Shown: positions 10,128 through 20,690 of the stretch, piece by piece
Position numbering within the stretch: position 1 is the first letter of the stretch
Layout of the letters: every line of letters begins with the position of its first letter
The notes under the pieces: model-generated
Seen by the model: only the letters and a program-made list of their open reading frames with translations
Databases searched by the model: none
What the model was told of the DNA's origin: nothing
NCBI GenBank assembly: GCA_922989275.2
Contig: OV277864.1
Coordinates: 50,777,550 to 50,841,549, forward strand
Direction of reading: 5' to 3'
DNA: 64,000 nt
Source: Gari tellinella
Taxonomy: Eukaryota > Mollusca > Bivalvia > Cardiida > Psammobiidae
Position numbers and translations under genes: made by a program

Positions 10128-11413
10128 CCATGGCCCTTAATTCGCTCACCTGAGGTCAATGTGCCTTAGCTTAATAGGCAAGACAACATTTTAATATAGC
10201 TGTAAATGGAATTATCTTCCAGACAAAAAAAACCATGACAAATTGGAATAACTTAAAAAAATATTGTTGGCAGAGTTATGGCCCTTATCCATGACACTTC
10301 TTCTTATTAAGCTACATGTATTTCCATATGATTATTTATTGCACATTCTGCTTTACTTTCAACCTGCTTTAAGTTATCATCTACTAAGATATAGATACTA
10401 TTTCTTATATCTTACATGTTTATGACTGTATAAAGTGGAATTATTTTCTTTAGAGGAGGAATAAATTAAAGGCGTAAAAAGGCATATGTATGGGGTAATG
10501 GGTTAACATCAGTAGAACTGGAGTTATCTCAAAGACAAGAAAATATGACACTGGGAAATATCTCAAAAATGACATTGACCTTTGTAGGACATGACCCAAG
10601 TTATAAAGTTTCTAACTTTAACAAAGTTATGGCTAAGATTAAAGTTGTGGACTGACAGACAAACAAATGGACAAACAGACAAAAAAGCAGACAGACAAAA
10701 ACAATATGCCCCCAACTGCAGGGCATAAAAATATAGCAGACAACACCATATGCTGCGAACCTCATCAGCTGACCAGCTGACCTGAGTTCAGTTATGTAAC
10801 TCTGCCAGTAGGAAATTTGGCTAGGGTCTAACTCTTATAATGCTGAATTGCTGTCTGCTATACATATTTTGAATGTGAATTATGACCTAGATATTTAACC
10901 GACCAGAACCATTTGAACAAACTAGGTAAAGGACATTTAGAAGTGTCACCATGCCAAATATCAAAGCTCTAGCCATATTAGTTTCAGTGGAGAAGACGTT
11001 TGAAATTTTCACTATATAACTCTATGTAAAACTGTGACCCCCGGGGCGGGGCCAATTTTGACCCCAGGGGCATAATTTGGACAAACTTGATAGAGGACCT
11101 GTAGATATTGTTATGTGCCAAATATCTAAGCTCTGGCCCTTGTAGTTTCAGACAAGAAGATTTTTTAAGATTTCCTTATTTTTTCACTTTGGTTGCCATA
11201 GCAACCAGAGTTCTATATTGTTTTCAATTCTTTGAACAATTTTGAAAGAGCTTGACCCAAGGAACATTCCTGTAAAGTTTGGTTGAAATCTGTTCAGCCG
11301 TTTAGGAGAAGATGTCATTTGAAGCAATTGTTAACGACGAAGGACGACGGACGACGACGGACACAGGGCCATCCCAATAGCTCACCTTGAGCCTTTGGCT
11401 CAGGTGAGCTAAT
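10128..11413. mobile_element. Repeat with AGCTCACCTGAGC-type termini
   Basis: It starts near GAGGGCCATGGCCC and TTCGCTCACCTGAGG and ends AGCCTTTGGCTCAGGTGAGC. The interior has conserved stretches (GTTGCCATAGCAACCAGAG, GACCCCAGGGGCATAATTTG, CAGGTCCTCTATC mirrored) shared, reversed, with 51781-53750. A half TTAA-a MITE (10333-10506) is nested inside. Short hairpins at both termini could fit a Helitron-like element, but I see no clear CTRR end. No coding frame. Confidence 0.6.
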
Positions 11414-12386
11414 AAAAATATAAATATAAGGAATAAACAATATCTTCGGGCGTTTATGAAACATACCAACTGCAATGCCAATGTGTTCCTACCGTCATGA
11501 ACGCAAAAAGATGTTGTTTATTCCTATAATGACCAGGGTAATCTAGTCTGCCTGCGCAAAAAAGGTGGGAGACCCCTGTCTTTGTGCACAAAATTGGATA
11601 GTTGGGGTTTTGGACTCTTAATCCACTACCCCCTCTTATCTGGAGCCTTATTGAACCCTTTGAGACTTAAAGAAAGATGCTTTATTATTTTAAAGATTAA
11701 AATAGGCTGAAAAGAGAGCAGATAGGTCATTTAAGAACATTCTGCATTATTTTCTTCCTGCTTTTAACATCCAAACAAAAGTTTCCTATGACTTTTTCCA
11801 ATGTTGAAATACAGGTTAGTTTGACTTAATTCTTAGCACCCTAGCTGTGAAACAGTAATAACGTTTGCAAGCAGTTTAAATCCTTATGAGAACCAACCTC
11901 TCACCAAGATCTAAACAGTCTGAAACACACAGCCTGATTCGAAAAGAAATTTAGAAATTCTAATTTTAGAACAGGTGCAGACGACAAGTGTTGCAAATGG
12001 AAAAATTACAAATTCTGCAAAGAGTTCAACAGATTTGAGTTTATCAGGGTGTAACTGCCATATTTTTTGCAGATAACTCGTGTTTAAAATATACTCCTTA
12101 CATTTGCATTATACTCATTACATTTGCATTATACTCCTTACATTTGCATTATACTCATTACATGTACTCATTACATTTGCAAACAGTGTAGACCCAGATC
12201 AGAGGGCTCCTATAGAAGCCCTCTGATCGGGGTCTACACTGTTTGCTAATTTAGAGCTGTTTTACTTTTTCTTTTTTAACTACCCAGAATTCCAAGTTGG
12301 CTGGTTCATGTTTTGGTACATAAAAAGATACACACGGGAACATAATACCCACAAGAGTTACTAAGTGTTGAGTTGAGTTAATTTAC
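11414..12386. repeat. BORCS8 intron: short tandem repeat and core I-b
   Basis: 12090-12175 repeats ATACTCMTTACATTTGCATT in four units. 12176-12245 is a core I-b palindrome (GCAAACAGTGTAGACCCAGA). The remainder shows no coding signal. Confidence 0.55.
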
Positions 12387-12580
12387 CAGAGCTCCAGATA
12401 AGGGGGGTATTACAAAAACTAAAATCTTTATTCCTGCATTAAACCCTATGGTGTCACTACTCATAAGAATCGTCTCTTCGAGATGATTCTTATGAGTAGT
12501 AACACTATAAGATTTGGAGCTGAAATGAGCGAGAAAATGTTTGATTTGTTCAGTTTACTCCCTCTTATCTGGAGCCCTGT
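12387..12580. mobile_element. MITE CAGGG inserted at a BORCS8 splice donor
   Basis: Core III hairpin within AGAGCTCCAGATAAGG and CTTATCTGGAGCCCTG ends. On the minus strand the exon ends ACAAAG, then GTAAA, then the element begins CAGGGCTCC. The far side of the element is again followed by GTAAA. The target duplication therefore copied the donor itself. Confidence 0.85.
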
Positions 12581-12584
12581 TTAC

Positions 12585-12697
12585 CTTTGTTTCTGCAAGT
12601 TGTGGCAGACATTTTCTCACATGTTCCTGAATTCGGAAGAAAGCAAGTGACGGCTCATTGGCAATAATGTTCATACTCTCGGACAATTTTTCGGTAA
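12585..12697 (-). CDS. BORCS8: BORCS8-like coding exon (N-terminal core)
   Basis: This exon identifies the gene. On the minus strand, acceptor TTCCTTTACAG and donor AAAG|GTAAA bound 113 nt. With the G of the previous exon it encodes VTEKLSESMNIIANEPSLAF, then FRIQEHVRKCLPQLAETK. The human BORCS8 region begins VTDKFTESVYVLANEPSVAL and continues RLQEHVRRSLPELAQHK, an unmistakable match with ANEPS and QEHVR conserved. BORCS8 is one of eight subunits of BORC, which sits on the cytosolic face of lysosomes, promotes ARL8 recruitment and links lysosomes to kinesin for outward movement. The predicted protein is about 163 residues if exons 15298-15336 and 16271-16277 are used, against about 119 in human; the excess is N-terminal plus a longer tail. 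Seen: sequence, phases and splice sites. Known: family role. Inferred: expression and exact start. Confidence 0.95.
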
Positions 12698-13297
12698 CTG
12701 TAAAGGAAGAAAGAGGAGCTGTAACTAGGCAAAAAAAAAAAGTTTCCCTTTCCCCCATAGAAGCACCTTTTACACGCCCTGTAATCTCTGGCTCCATCAC
12801 ATTTTCGCGATGTATTGAAAAAAGAGCCAAAGAAACTTCCGAGAAGCAGCCAAAGACAGGAAATGGCCACGAAAAGTAAGACAAACAATGCATCGTGCAC
12901 ATATTTCTTCTTCTATAAAAGTCATTAAGTGTTTTTCCAAAAATCGGGCTTCGTCATTCCACATAGAATTGATCATACCTTAAGTCCGCGTTGATTGATT
13001 TACAAAACAATTTTGTTTGTAACTGTTACATTGCACCAAAGTTTGGACAATGCATACAACACTGTATACTTGTTTAACCTTTTACGGTTACCCCATAGTC
13101 TACCACTTAAAGGTGCACCCTGCTTTACTTGTAGACTGCTTTCAGCTACCATCTGCTAGAATATAGTAAATACTTCTTATTGTGTATATTCATGTATTAT
13201 TATAAAGAGGAACATTTTTCTTTAGTAGAGGGATAACTTAAAGGTTTTTATATGGGGAAAAAAAGGGTAATACAATTTTTTTACAATAAATATATTC
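12698..13297. mobile_element. BORCS8 intron with a decayed TTAA-a MITE
   Basis: 13074-13270 begins TTAACCTTTTACGGTTACCC and carries one core II-a arm only (CCTGCTTTACTTGTAGACTG). Open frames at 12655-12902 on both strands are read-through of the exon or shadows. Confidence 0.5.
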
Positions 13298-13493
13298 AGA
13301 GCTCCAGAAAAGAGCTTCAAAAAGTAAAATCTTTATTTCTAATTTAAACCCTATAGTGTCACAGCTCAATAGAATCATCTCATTCAGACTATTCTATTGA
13401 GTAGTAACACCATAGGATTTGGTTAAAAAATGAGTGAGAAAATATTGAAATTTTTCAGTTTACTCCCTCTTATCTGGAGCCCTATATATACTA
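13298..13493. mobile_element. MITE CAGGG with core III
   Basis: AGAGCTCCAGAAAAG ... CTTATCTGGAGCCCT ends enclose a core III hairpin. It abuts the Tc1-like element starting at 13494. Confidence 0.75.
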
Positions 13494-14606
13494 AAGGAAT
13501 TTAGAAACGCAACTCGAACTTTGAATATATATATTGCATTTGTTTATATAGTTTGGTTATAAAAAGTATGTATCATTTTCAACGTTAAACATTTATCAAC
13601 ATTTTGCATCCTAAGAAATTGTGCATACTTAAAAAGTGTGATGGAGAGATGACGTTGAGCAGGTCGCGTCAGTGTGAAGTCCCAACGATATGGTCAATAT
13701 CTGGTAGGACCCCCATGTGCCGCCATGGCAGCGCGAATAAGCCTATGCAGAGAGTAGATGAGTCCTTCAATTTGACAAAATGGGATGTTTTTCCACTCCT
13801 CTTGCAATGCACGTCTCAATTCGCCATTCGTTGTCGGTGCTGGATGACGTCTCAAACACGTCTGTCCATTCGATGCATGGACAACAATTCTAGACAATGT
13901 ACCTGCAGCCAATTAATACGACGTTGACGTCGAGGCCTTGTTAACGGCATTCCTACGCATGGTTTTCTTGCTCTGATTTCGGCATTCCGGAGCCTGTTTG
14001 ACACAATTCGTGCACATGGTCTGGTGTTATTAGGACCTCTAAATTTGTTGGCGGTTTCTTCGGGTGTCTGGAACCTGTGACGTAAGTGTGTCAGCCTTAT
14101 AAAACGTCATCACGACGTGACGTTACTCGGGGAAGGCCAGGTCGAAGACGGTCGTTTGTTGTACCAATGGTACGCAGACGATCATACAGCCTGGTAATAG
14201 TGCTTTTTTGCACAGTTAGACGATAAACAACGTTACTCTGAGAACTTCCGTTCATTTGCACCCTAACGGCTGCTTAACGTTGATCATTGTGTAAGCGCGG
14301 CAGTGCCATCTTTGACCAGATTAGATTTCTTTCTTTTAAAATTTACTAACTTGGTCTTACTGATGATTTTTGTAATGTAACTGAACAGGTTTACTCTATA
14401 CAATTACCTGTAGTCACGTGACCTTTAGTTTACGCTAAGCCCGTGCTACTCGTGATAACAGTGGGCGTTCGACGACGTTTTTCCATCACTGGGAAAGTGT
14501 GTCTGGTTGCAGTCACGGAAAAGTTGTGCAGAATATTAAGAAAATATTTGTACATGAATATCTTACGTTTAAAAAAGTTGCGTTTCTAATTTCTTTTAGT
14601 ATATAT
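13494..14606 (-). mobile_element. Tc1-like DNA transposon, degenerate
   Basis: The TIRs are ACTAAAGGAATTTAGAAACG (left) and its mirror CGTTTCTAATTTCTTTTAGT (right), bounded by TATATA. The interior on the minus strand holds a broken Tc1-like transposase. The right end is about 10 bp from the BORCS8 exon at 14616. Length (about 1.1 kb) is close to a full Tc1-like element but shorter than intact ones, so it has lost sequence. Confidence 0.82.
13694..14310 (-). pseudogene. Broken Tc1-like transposase
   Basis: Reading the minus strand, the N-terminal helix-turn-helix region is recognisable near 14310-14100 (QSNVVYRLTVQKSTITRLYD, then a basic GRPR-like hinge LRPGLPRVTSRR). The C-terminus is recognisable at 13912-13694 (NGELRRALQEEWKNIPFCQI, later IRAAMAAHGGPTRY). 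Stops and frame changes separate the parts and the catalytic DDE centre is not readable, so it cannot be active. The same-region plus-strand frame at 13604-13927 is a shadow. Confidence 0.8.
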
Positions 14607-14615
14607 TGTACAAAC

Positions 14616-14705
14616 CTTTTCTTGTTTTAGCTTCAAGCTCCAGATCTGGATTAGCATCTCTAAACAGCTGAGATTGGGCTAGCCTACTGTAGCGACTGTC
14701 TCCCC
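14616..14705 (-). CDS. BORCS8: BORCS8-like coding exon (N-terminal region)
   Basis: Minus strand: acceptor ATAATTTCAG, donor AAAAG|GTTTGT (weak at +3 to +5), 90 nt. It encodes GDSRYSRLAQSQLFRDANPD then LELEAKTRK, and its last base joins TT of the next exon to give Val. The end, ELEAKTRK-VTEKL, corresponds to human EMQLKGKK-VTDKF, so the exon belongs to the gene. Human BORCS8 begins about 12 residues before this Val, so the upstream residues are an extension. No in-frame Met lies in this exon, so translation must start further upstream. Confidence 0.85.
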
Positions 14706-14789
14706 CTGAAATTATTAATATGTACAGAAAAACAAGCAATTACTTTGGGGAGAAGACTTACGGTAATATCCGTCTTTATTCTTTCCTGT

Positions 14790-15244
14790 TTAACCCATTA
14801 CCCTATAAATATGCCTTTTCTTATTCCTCCACTGAAGAAAATAGTATTACTCTTTACAGAAAGGAATATGTACCATAAGAAATATTTTCTATATCCTAGC
14901 AAATAGTGGCTTGAAGCAGGATGAAAATTGAGCAGAATGTGTCTTAAGGTGCATTCTGCTTTACTTTCAACCTGCTTAAGTTAAAGTGGTCACCTATCTT
15001 CAAAACTAGAAACAAGCTATGGCCGTACGGGGTTACAGGGATCCAGATGAGGGGAGTATTTCAAAACTAAATCTTTATTTCTGCATTTAACCCTATGGTG
15101 TCACTACTCATTAGAATCGTCTCTTCGTCACGATTCTAATGAGTAGTTACACCATAGGTTTTGGTTCTGTATGAGTGAGAAAATTTTTGATTTGTTCAGA
15201 TTACTCCCTCTTATCTGGAACTCTGGGGTAATGTGTTACTGTTA
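14790..15244. mobile_element. MITE TTAA-a with a CAGGG MITE nested near its right end
   Basis: Left TTAACCCATTACCCTATAAA, core II-a at 14915-14992. The right arm is interrupted after GGGGTTA by a CAGGG element with core III (15036-15225), then resumes GGGGTAATGTGTTA. Confidence 0.7.
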
Positions 15245-15297
15245 ATGAATGGCAGGCAATGCAAGAAAATGTAGAACAAAAGGGGGATAGAATTTAC

Positions 15298-15336
15298 TTT
15301 GCTGGTCCCCACGATCTTCCTTACCAACAGGTTGCC
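15298..15336 (-). CDS. Candidate BORCS8 upstream micro-exon
   Basis: 39 nt between the acceptor TTTACTCTTGCAG and donor CAAA|GTAAAT on the minus strand. In the frame set by exon 14616-14705 it reads QPVGKEDRGDQQ and leaves one base (A), which with GG of the next exon makes Arg. The phase fits without adjustment and the frame has no stop. No homology is claimed for this region, so it remains a prediction. Confidence 0.45.
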
Positions 15337-15684
15337 CTGCAAGAGTAAACACGCCACAATTTTGTATTTCATTACGAAGTGACTATGGGGGTTCAGGGGC
15401 ACTAGCCCCTGATTATTATGTTGAAAAGGGTACGCAGTCCGATTTTGAGGTCACTTTTTTGATAACCAATTATATCTACTCGGCGGGTGTGGTCAAACTT
15501 TAACCAAACATTGTTATGACACAGCCTGCCATAATAGTGGTACACGCATCAGTAGCGTTTGGCGATAAGCCTGTGTAGGGATTAGCCAGAGATCTCTGAA
15601 GACAATTTAAAGAATTTTAGAGTCGGCAAACGTGGTAAACGATATAAAAGTTCATATTAAAAAAAATGAACCTGGTTAAATGAA

Positions 15685-15770
15685 ATATCGGGAGATTTCG
15701 TCTCCCGACCGGGAGATCGTGAGTAGAGGTCTAATTTCGGGAGCTCCCGACCATATCGGGAGATATCACA
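15685..15770. repeat. Cluster of CGGGAGAT inverted repeats
   Basis: CGGGAGAT and its mirror ATCTCCCG / GCTCCCG occur five times in alternating orientation within 85 bp, giving several possible hairpins. It lies in the putative first BORCS8 intron. Flanking sequence to 16270 shows no gene. Confidence 0.6.
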
Positions 15771-16270
15771 TGTATGACGAGAATACGAGAAACATTTGAC
15801 TGATTCGGATCATGCAGGGAGGTGTAACTGTATTCAAACGTAGAAATGACCTAGATATTATTTTTTTATTATTATTTTTATGGATGTTATACTTTATTGG
15901 GAGTTTCAACTGTTTTTTAAGCCACAAAGAAGAATTCTTAAAAGCAATGTATGTGCTTTATATATATTCTAAGGCTTAGCCACACGAGAATAGGAGACAA
16001 CAGTATATATCTATTATTTCTACTTATTAAATAGTAACAAGTTTTAACTGTAAATCAACCTTTTCATTCAATCACAATTTTACTTCTTCTTTTACTTATT
16101 TGCTCAGACGCGCAGCTGCATATAATACGCAATGCGAGGGTGCTAGTGCAGTATGGATAGATATATAGATTTGTCCGTAGTAAAAAACTATCCGAAATTC
16201 AGTACACTTACCGAATTTTACATATCGGTATAAACATTTACCAATATGTTTCATGAACTCGCATATTTAC

Positions 16271-16277
16271 CTTGCAT
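16271..16277 (-). CDS. Candidate BORCS8 start exon (7 coding nt)
   Basis: Minus strand: GCCAGCC, then ATGCAAG, followed by GTAAAT. The ATG has G at -3, and the exon leaves one base, as the 15298-15336 exon requires (G+GG = Gly). The resulting start is MQGQPVGKED. With only 7 nt this is weak; other upstream start exons are possible. Confidence 0.25.
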
Positions 16278-17245
16278 GGCTGGCCCTGACTCTGTTACGT
16301 AACTAAAGGCATTTTCCATTAATCTATATCATTGTAAATAAAACGTTTTGTAGAGTTCCTTCAATTTTAATTTTGTTTTGACAGAGACATATGGGTACAA
16401 ATAAAACAATAACCCAACCCACGGTATGTGGTTTTGGTTCTGCGGCCTTTTTAAAAGGCGACGGCGACACAAAATAGAGGATTTACAGTCACAAGGCCGA
16501 CCCTACCTAAGGCCGACCTTAATATGTATAGAAGACCTATAGTCACAAGGCCGACCTTATGTTTATATAGCAATTAGGTTTTTCACACATCTGTTATCGG
16601 CATGTATTTGATGTTAGATTGTCTTTGTATATAACCGACACGAGCCGGCAATTGTTGCAAGCCAAAGACCCAAATATTAGCTCAGATCCAGATCCTGATA
16701 AAATTAATTTTTTTTATTAAAAAATCATGTAATTTAAAAATAGACATGTAATTGTTTATAAATAAATATTAGACATTTATGTTTTATATAACCGACACTA
16801 GTCGGCAATTGTCGCAAAAACCGTAATAATAGTTCAGATCCAGATCATGATCACCATAATAATTTTCTTTTAAAAAGGATGCTATTTAAGAAAAAAATAT
16901 GTTAATGTTTACATAAATAATTCTTAAACATTATTTATGTTTTTTATCAATGTTAGCCTTTTCCATTAGGGCGTGGTGGCAATTAGCCTGCAGATTTAAT
17001 AGTTTCGATCCAGATCAAGATCCAAAATTTTTGATAAAAAAAAAAAGTTATTCTCAAGAGCCCATGAGAAAAATGTGACTGACAGTATATGATATGCTTA
17101 GTTATTAATTACTTACTCATAAGAAGCTAGATATAAACATGGGGGAATTATAACCGGGTATAATTCCTCCATGATATAAAGAAAATATAAATGCATGTTT
17201 TTATTTTATTCTATTTTCAGAGTGTACATTTTACATAGCAGATAA

Positions 17246-17392
17246 TTTGAGTTGTTCAAACTGAGAAAAGATGCTTCAGGAAATAGTACAGATTCAGACC
17301 ATATGGAGCTGTTCAAGACCAATGTTAACCGCCTGTTACCGATATTTGATGATTTTATGTTGAAAGTCCTAAAAATAAGAGGAAAATATTAG
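17246..17392 (+). other. Possible decayed terminal coding exon
   Basis: A 48-codon open stretch includes KDASGNSTDSDHMELFKTN and then VNRLLPIFDDFMLKVLKIR before TAG. A strong acceptor (TTCTATTTTCAG at 17220) lies upstream, but every frame from it meets a stop early. AATAAA follows at 17589-17594. It could be the end of a decayed captured gene or transposase, or chance. Not recognised. Confidence 0.22.
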
Positions 17393-17974
17393 AAATCGAT
17401 GTAGAATAAAATGAACAATTTTAATTTAAAATATTTTCCAATAGAGTCCTCTGATTGATTTCAGCATTATTTGTACATTTTCTTTATTATTACAAATAGA
17501 GAGTGTAATGATGCTATTGGCATATGTCTGTGATTGTATAATAATTATGATTATGTTGATGAAACAACACTGTGTATTTACATTACTGAATAAAGACACT
17601 TTGAATCTTGAATGTGTTCACGGTCTGCACTGTTGGTCACTGGTTGACATTTTAAGTTCCCATGGCTAATGGTTTTTGAAACGTCGTTACTATTTGCATG
17701 TTTTATCTGCAATGTATATTGCATCAATATAAGGTCACGATTATGTGTAATTGTTGAACGATTAGGTGATCTTGGTTATAATTGCGATTGCATAGAAAGT
17801 GAGAAGGATTGTTCCATAATTAAATTTGTAATATATAAAATATATGTTATATCTATACCCTGGGTTAAATCTCTCTATTACGATCAATATAGTTTGTTAC
17901 TTTCCCGACATTTGAAGCAGGTAATAGGTTAATATGTCGTAACAGAAAGGTTTTAATTTTCTTAAACATCGTAA

Positions 17975-18055
17975 AATGACAAACGGTGCAGACCCTGATC
18001 AGCGGACCCAATTAGGAGACCGAGTCCTGTGATTTGGATATTCACTGCTTACATA
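17975..18055. repeat. Decayed core I-b palindrome
   Basis: ACAAACGGTGCAGACCCTGA with TGATCAGCGGACCC on the left; the right arm is degraded (GATATTCACTGCTTAC). It shows that core I also occurs inside the AAGGCCGACC element. Confidence 0.55.
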
Positions 18056-18149
18056 GGACCAGTGTACGTATGTTTAACAGGTACCCTTTTTCAAATATCC
18101 AGTTATAGTAGTGTTGTTAGTAATATTTCCTTTTATTATTGTTGTTATT

Positions 18150-18193
18150 ATAAGTAGTATTAGTAGTAGTATAAGTAGTAGTAGTAGTAGTAA

Positions 18194-18234
<41 letters not shown>

Positions 18235-18235
18235 A

Positions 18236-18271
<36 letters not shown>
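18150..18271. repeat. (AGT)n microsatellite
   Basis: Nearly pure AGT/GTA trinucleotide run of about 120 bp with a few ATA interruptions. Confidence 0.95.
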
Positions 18272-18273
<2 letters not shown>

Positions 18274-18299
18274 TTTAAAGGATACTTAAAAGATATATA

Positions 18300-18730
18300 T
18301 TTATTAAATCTGAAATTGGAGTATCTCTATCGCCACGTGCCATACGCGCGACTCGTCTATACATTAAGCAATAACCTCTATTAAAAATCTTTTCCCATCA
18401 TCATTTCCTAAAAGTATCATGTGCATTTAATGTGTAGACCCTGGTTAAATACTTTTATTAACACGGGTGCATTTATAGCCAGACGGTTAGATCAAATCAG
18501 AAATTGGATTATCTCTAGCGCCACGTGCCATACGCGTGTCATCGTCCATACAATGTTAAATAACTGTTATTAAATATCCAGTGCCTTATCATTTAAACAT
18601 TTTGTTTAAAAGTTGATTATGTGTATATTATATATTGTTTAAGATCCTGATCTAATACTGATATAAGCTGGGTTAGTTAGATCAAAAGTGAAAGTTAATT
18701 TCTCTAGCGCCACGTGCCATACTGATAATG
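18300..18730. repeat. Three 185-bp tandem units with CACGTG
   Basis: Units starting near 18303, 18486 and 18676 share ATCTCTAGCGCCACGTGCCA followed by TACGCG. Each repeats the palindrome CACGTG. An inverted partial (GACACGTGGCAG) follows at 18755. Confidence 0.75.
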
Positions 18731-19329
18731 TATTAATTTGTATTTAAAAGTGTTGACACGTGGCAGCTTAATGCTGACCCTTGCCCTAGGCAACATATAT
18801 TATCAAATGTGTGTGCGTTTTGAATATATGTGTGTTGCTTCTTGGTGTTTTAAAGAAAGAGAATATTAACAATTTCAAAAAACGTCGAATTCTGTTTTAT
18901 TTTCTTTCCCTATAGAAAATCTAATCATGGGTTACACATTGAATTCAGACAATGTACACTCTGTAAAAGATGCAAAACATAACGTTATCAAGAGATTTTT
19001 CGATGATGATCTGGGCCTGAACTACCTATATATATACAGCAACAACTGACCATGACCTGGGTCCAGGCTATGGTATAAGTAAGTTAATTACCCATAAATA
19101 CGGTAATGAAATTCTGCAATGACACTCATTTGCATCAAATATAAAGTGATTATGATCTGGGTATGAACAATAATTATGCGTCTATCGATAATTGTCACAA
19201 CGCGCCTAACATACCTGTAAAATAGTTGTGAAACCTAAATTTCTATATAAAGATAAGGTCGGCCTTGTGACTATAGGTCTACTATACAAATTAAGGTCGG
19301 CCTTAGGTAGGGTCGGCCTTGTGACTATC

Positions 19330-19500
19330 AACCAAATAGAGCAGGGCTGCCTAAGATTTTTCAAGTGCGATTTTACGAATCGTACCTTTACACAATAGCC
19401 TGTATCTAGTTTTCTTGACATGCGACTACTTAAAGATCAGAATTCGCCTTAAGGCGCATTCTGCTTTACTTTCAGCCTGCTTTAAGCAACCATGTACTGA
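19330..19500. mobile_element. TTAA-a variant MITE with CAGGGCTGCC arm, truncated
   Basis: CAGGGCTGCCTAAGATTTTT and CGATTTTACGAATCGTACC match the mirrored right arms at 36940-37020 and 63530-63613. A core II-a hairpin (CGCCTTAAGGCG) follows at 19436-19490. Confidence 0.65.
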
Positions 19501-19711
19501 AAAAAAATCCGAAGATTTAGGAAAAATCCAGAGAAATGGAGACCCTGAAAGAGACGGACTCCTACTTCCACTGTGGTCCTCTTTTTGGGCGGCATGGTAT
19601 CATGGAGAAATTACAGATCTCGTTAATTTGCAAAGTTCACTGATGATTTGTGACTCAAAATTTGCTCCTGGGATCTGTAATTTCTCCATGATGGTATAGA
19701 GAGAGGTAGAT

Positions 19712-20268
19712 TACAGTGGAGAAGACATTATTCTTTCCCAATAAAACGTTTATTTCCAAATCGGTTTAACAGTCGGTTATAAAAGCTACACAGTCGGCTG
19801 TAACAGTTATTGAGAGCTTATGTTATTTGTAAAGGTCTTGACGACTTACAATAAAAATTATCATATCTAATATCCTAAGGCAAACTGTTTGGAGCCAGAT
19901 CAAACAACGCGTCTGATCAGTCTCTAAACTGTTTGCCAATCAGATTAACCCTTAGCCCGCCAAATAAATTGTCGTCTGCTATATTTCTCGTCTGCTTCAA
20001 GTTTCAAAGTGCTTCAAAGTTGCTCAAAATTGCTGAAAATGTTGTCCGAGTGTCAAACAGCTTGGATCCGGATGAGACGCCGAGCTACTCGGCGTCTCAT
20101 CTGGATCCAAGCTGTTTGCATATGGAGCTATAGTCGTGAGTGGCAAGCTAAGGGTTAAAATAAATAGTAAGTATTGTAAGCAGGTTGTCATATTCTACAT
20201 TTTATCCCAATGTGTTTTGCGTTTCGTTTGCAAATAAAAGGGGAAATAATAACGTCTTTTCCGCTGTA
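19712..20268. mobile_element. MITE TA-c interrupted by TTAA-c
   Basis: Arms TACAGTGGAGAAGACATTAT and CGTCTTTTCCGCTGTA. It has its own core I-a remnant at 19881-19936 and, directly after it, the insert 19945-20158 with TTAA on both sides. Confidence 0.8.
19945..20158. mobile_element. MITE TTAA-c, reverse copy of 8497-8710
   Basis: TTAACCCTTAGCCCGCC ... GCAAGCTAAGGGTTAA with core I-a (AAACAGCTTGGATCCGGATG, apex GCCGAGCTACTCGGC). 206 bp inside the TTAAs, the same as the copy at 8497, so both are recent. Confidence 0.88.
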
Positions 20269-20690
20269 TTATAACATGCTACTGTTGATATAATTCAGGA
20301 AAAATGTATCACAGCAAAGTCGACTGTGATAACAGAGAAATTGCTATAATGTATATCAGAGAAAATAATATCTATGCAGTCTCTTTTTTGTAATTTCATA
20401 TCTATTATCTCCTGTATGAGCTTTCTGTTTTACTGTCAAACTGCTTTAAACTGTTACCTGTCTTTCGAAGAAACCAATTAGCCATCGTATTTTAGTGGTC
20501 TTAAGAGAGACGTTTTACTGTAATGTGCATGTTCCACTCATTAAATACGTTTCACATTTGGTAAAAGTAAGTATTTTACTTTTTATGAGCAGGGTAAGAA
20601 ATGACCAAACAAATGCACAGGTACTTGACACATACTTTATTATCTATTAACCCCCCCCCCCCCTTTTTAAAAAAAAAATATATATATATA

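Larger units (their letters stand above)
16487..19326. mobile_element. About 2.84-kb element with AAGGCCGACC terminal inverted repeats
   Basis: The termini at 16487-16556 and 19253-19326 are inverted copies (AGTCACAAGGCCGACC, CTAAGGCCGACCTTAAT, CCTATAGTCACAAGGCCGAC). Inside, diverged 160-bp subterminal repeats with AACCGACACNAGYCGGCAAT and CAGATCCAGATC start near 16629 and 16788. Mirrored GATCTGGG phrases lie at 19005-19160. No known transposase is readable. I infer a DNA transposon, probably non-autonomous. Confidence 0.65.

Noticed and set aside
10128..11413. Reading the interior as a coding remnant of a retroelement
   Set aside because: No frame shows RT, integrase or Rep/helicase motifs, and the conserved stretches are non-coding in all frames.
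12555..12902. 115-codon minus-strand frame as a single-exon gene
   Set aside because: Only residues from the VTEKL part onward are conserved. The upstream part is intron after a clear TTTACAG acceptor and the end runs past the GTAAA donor.
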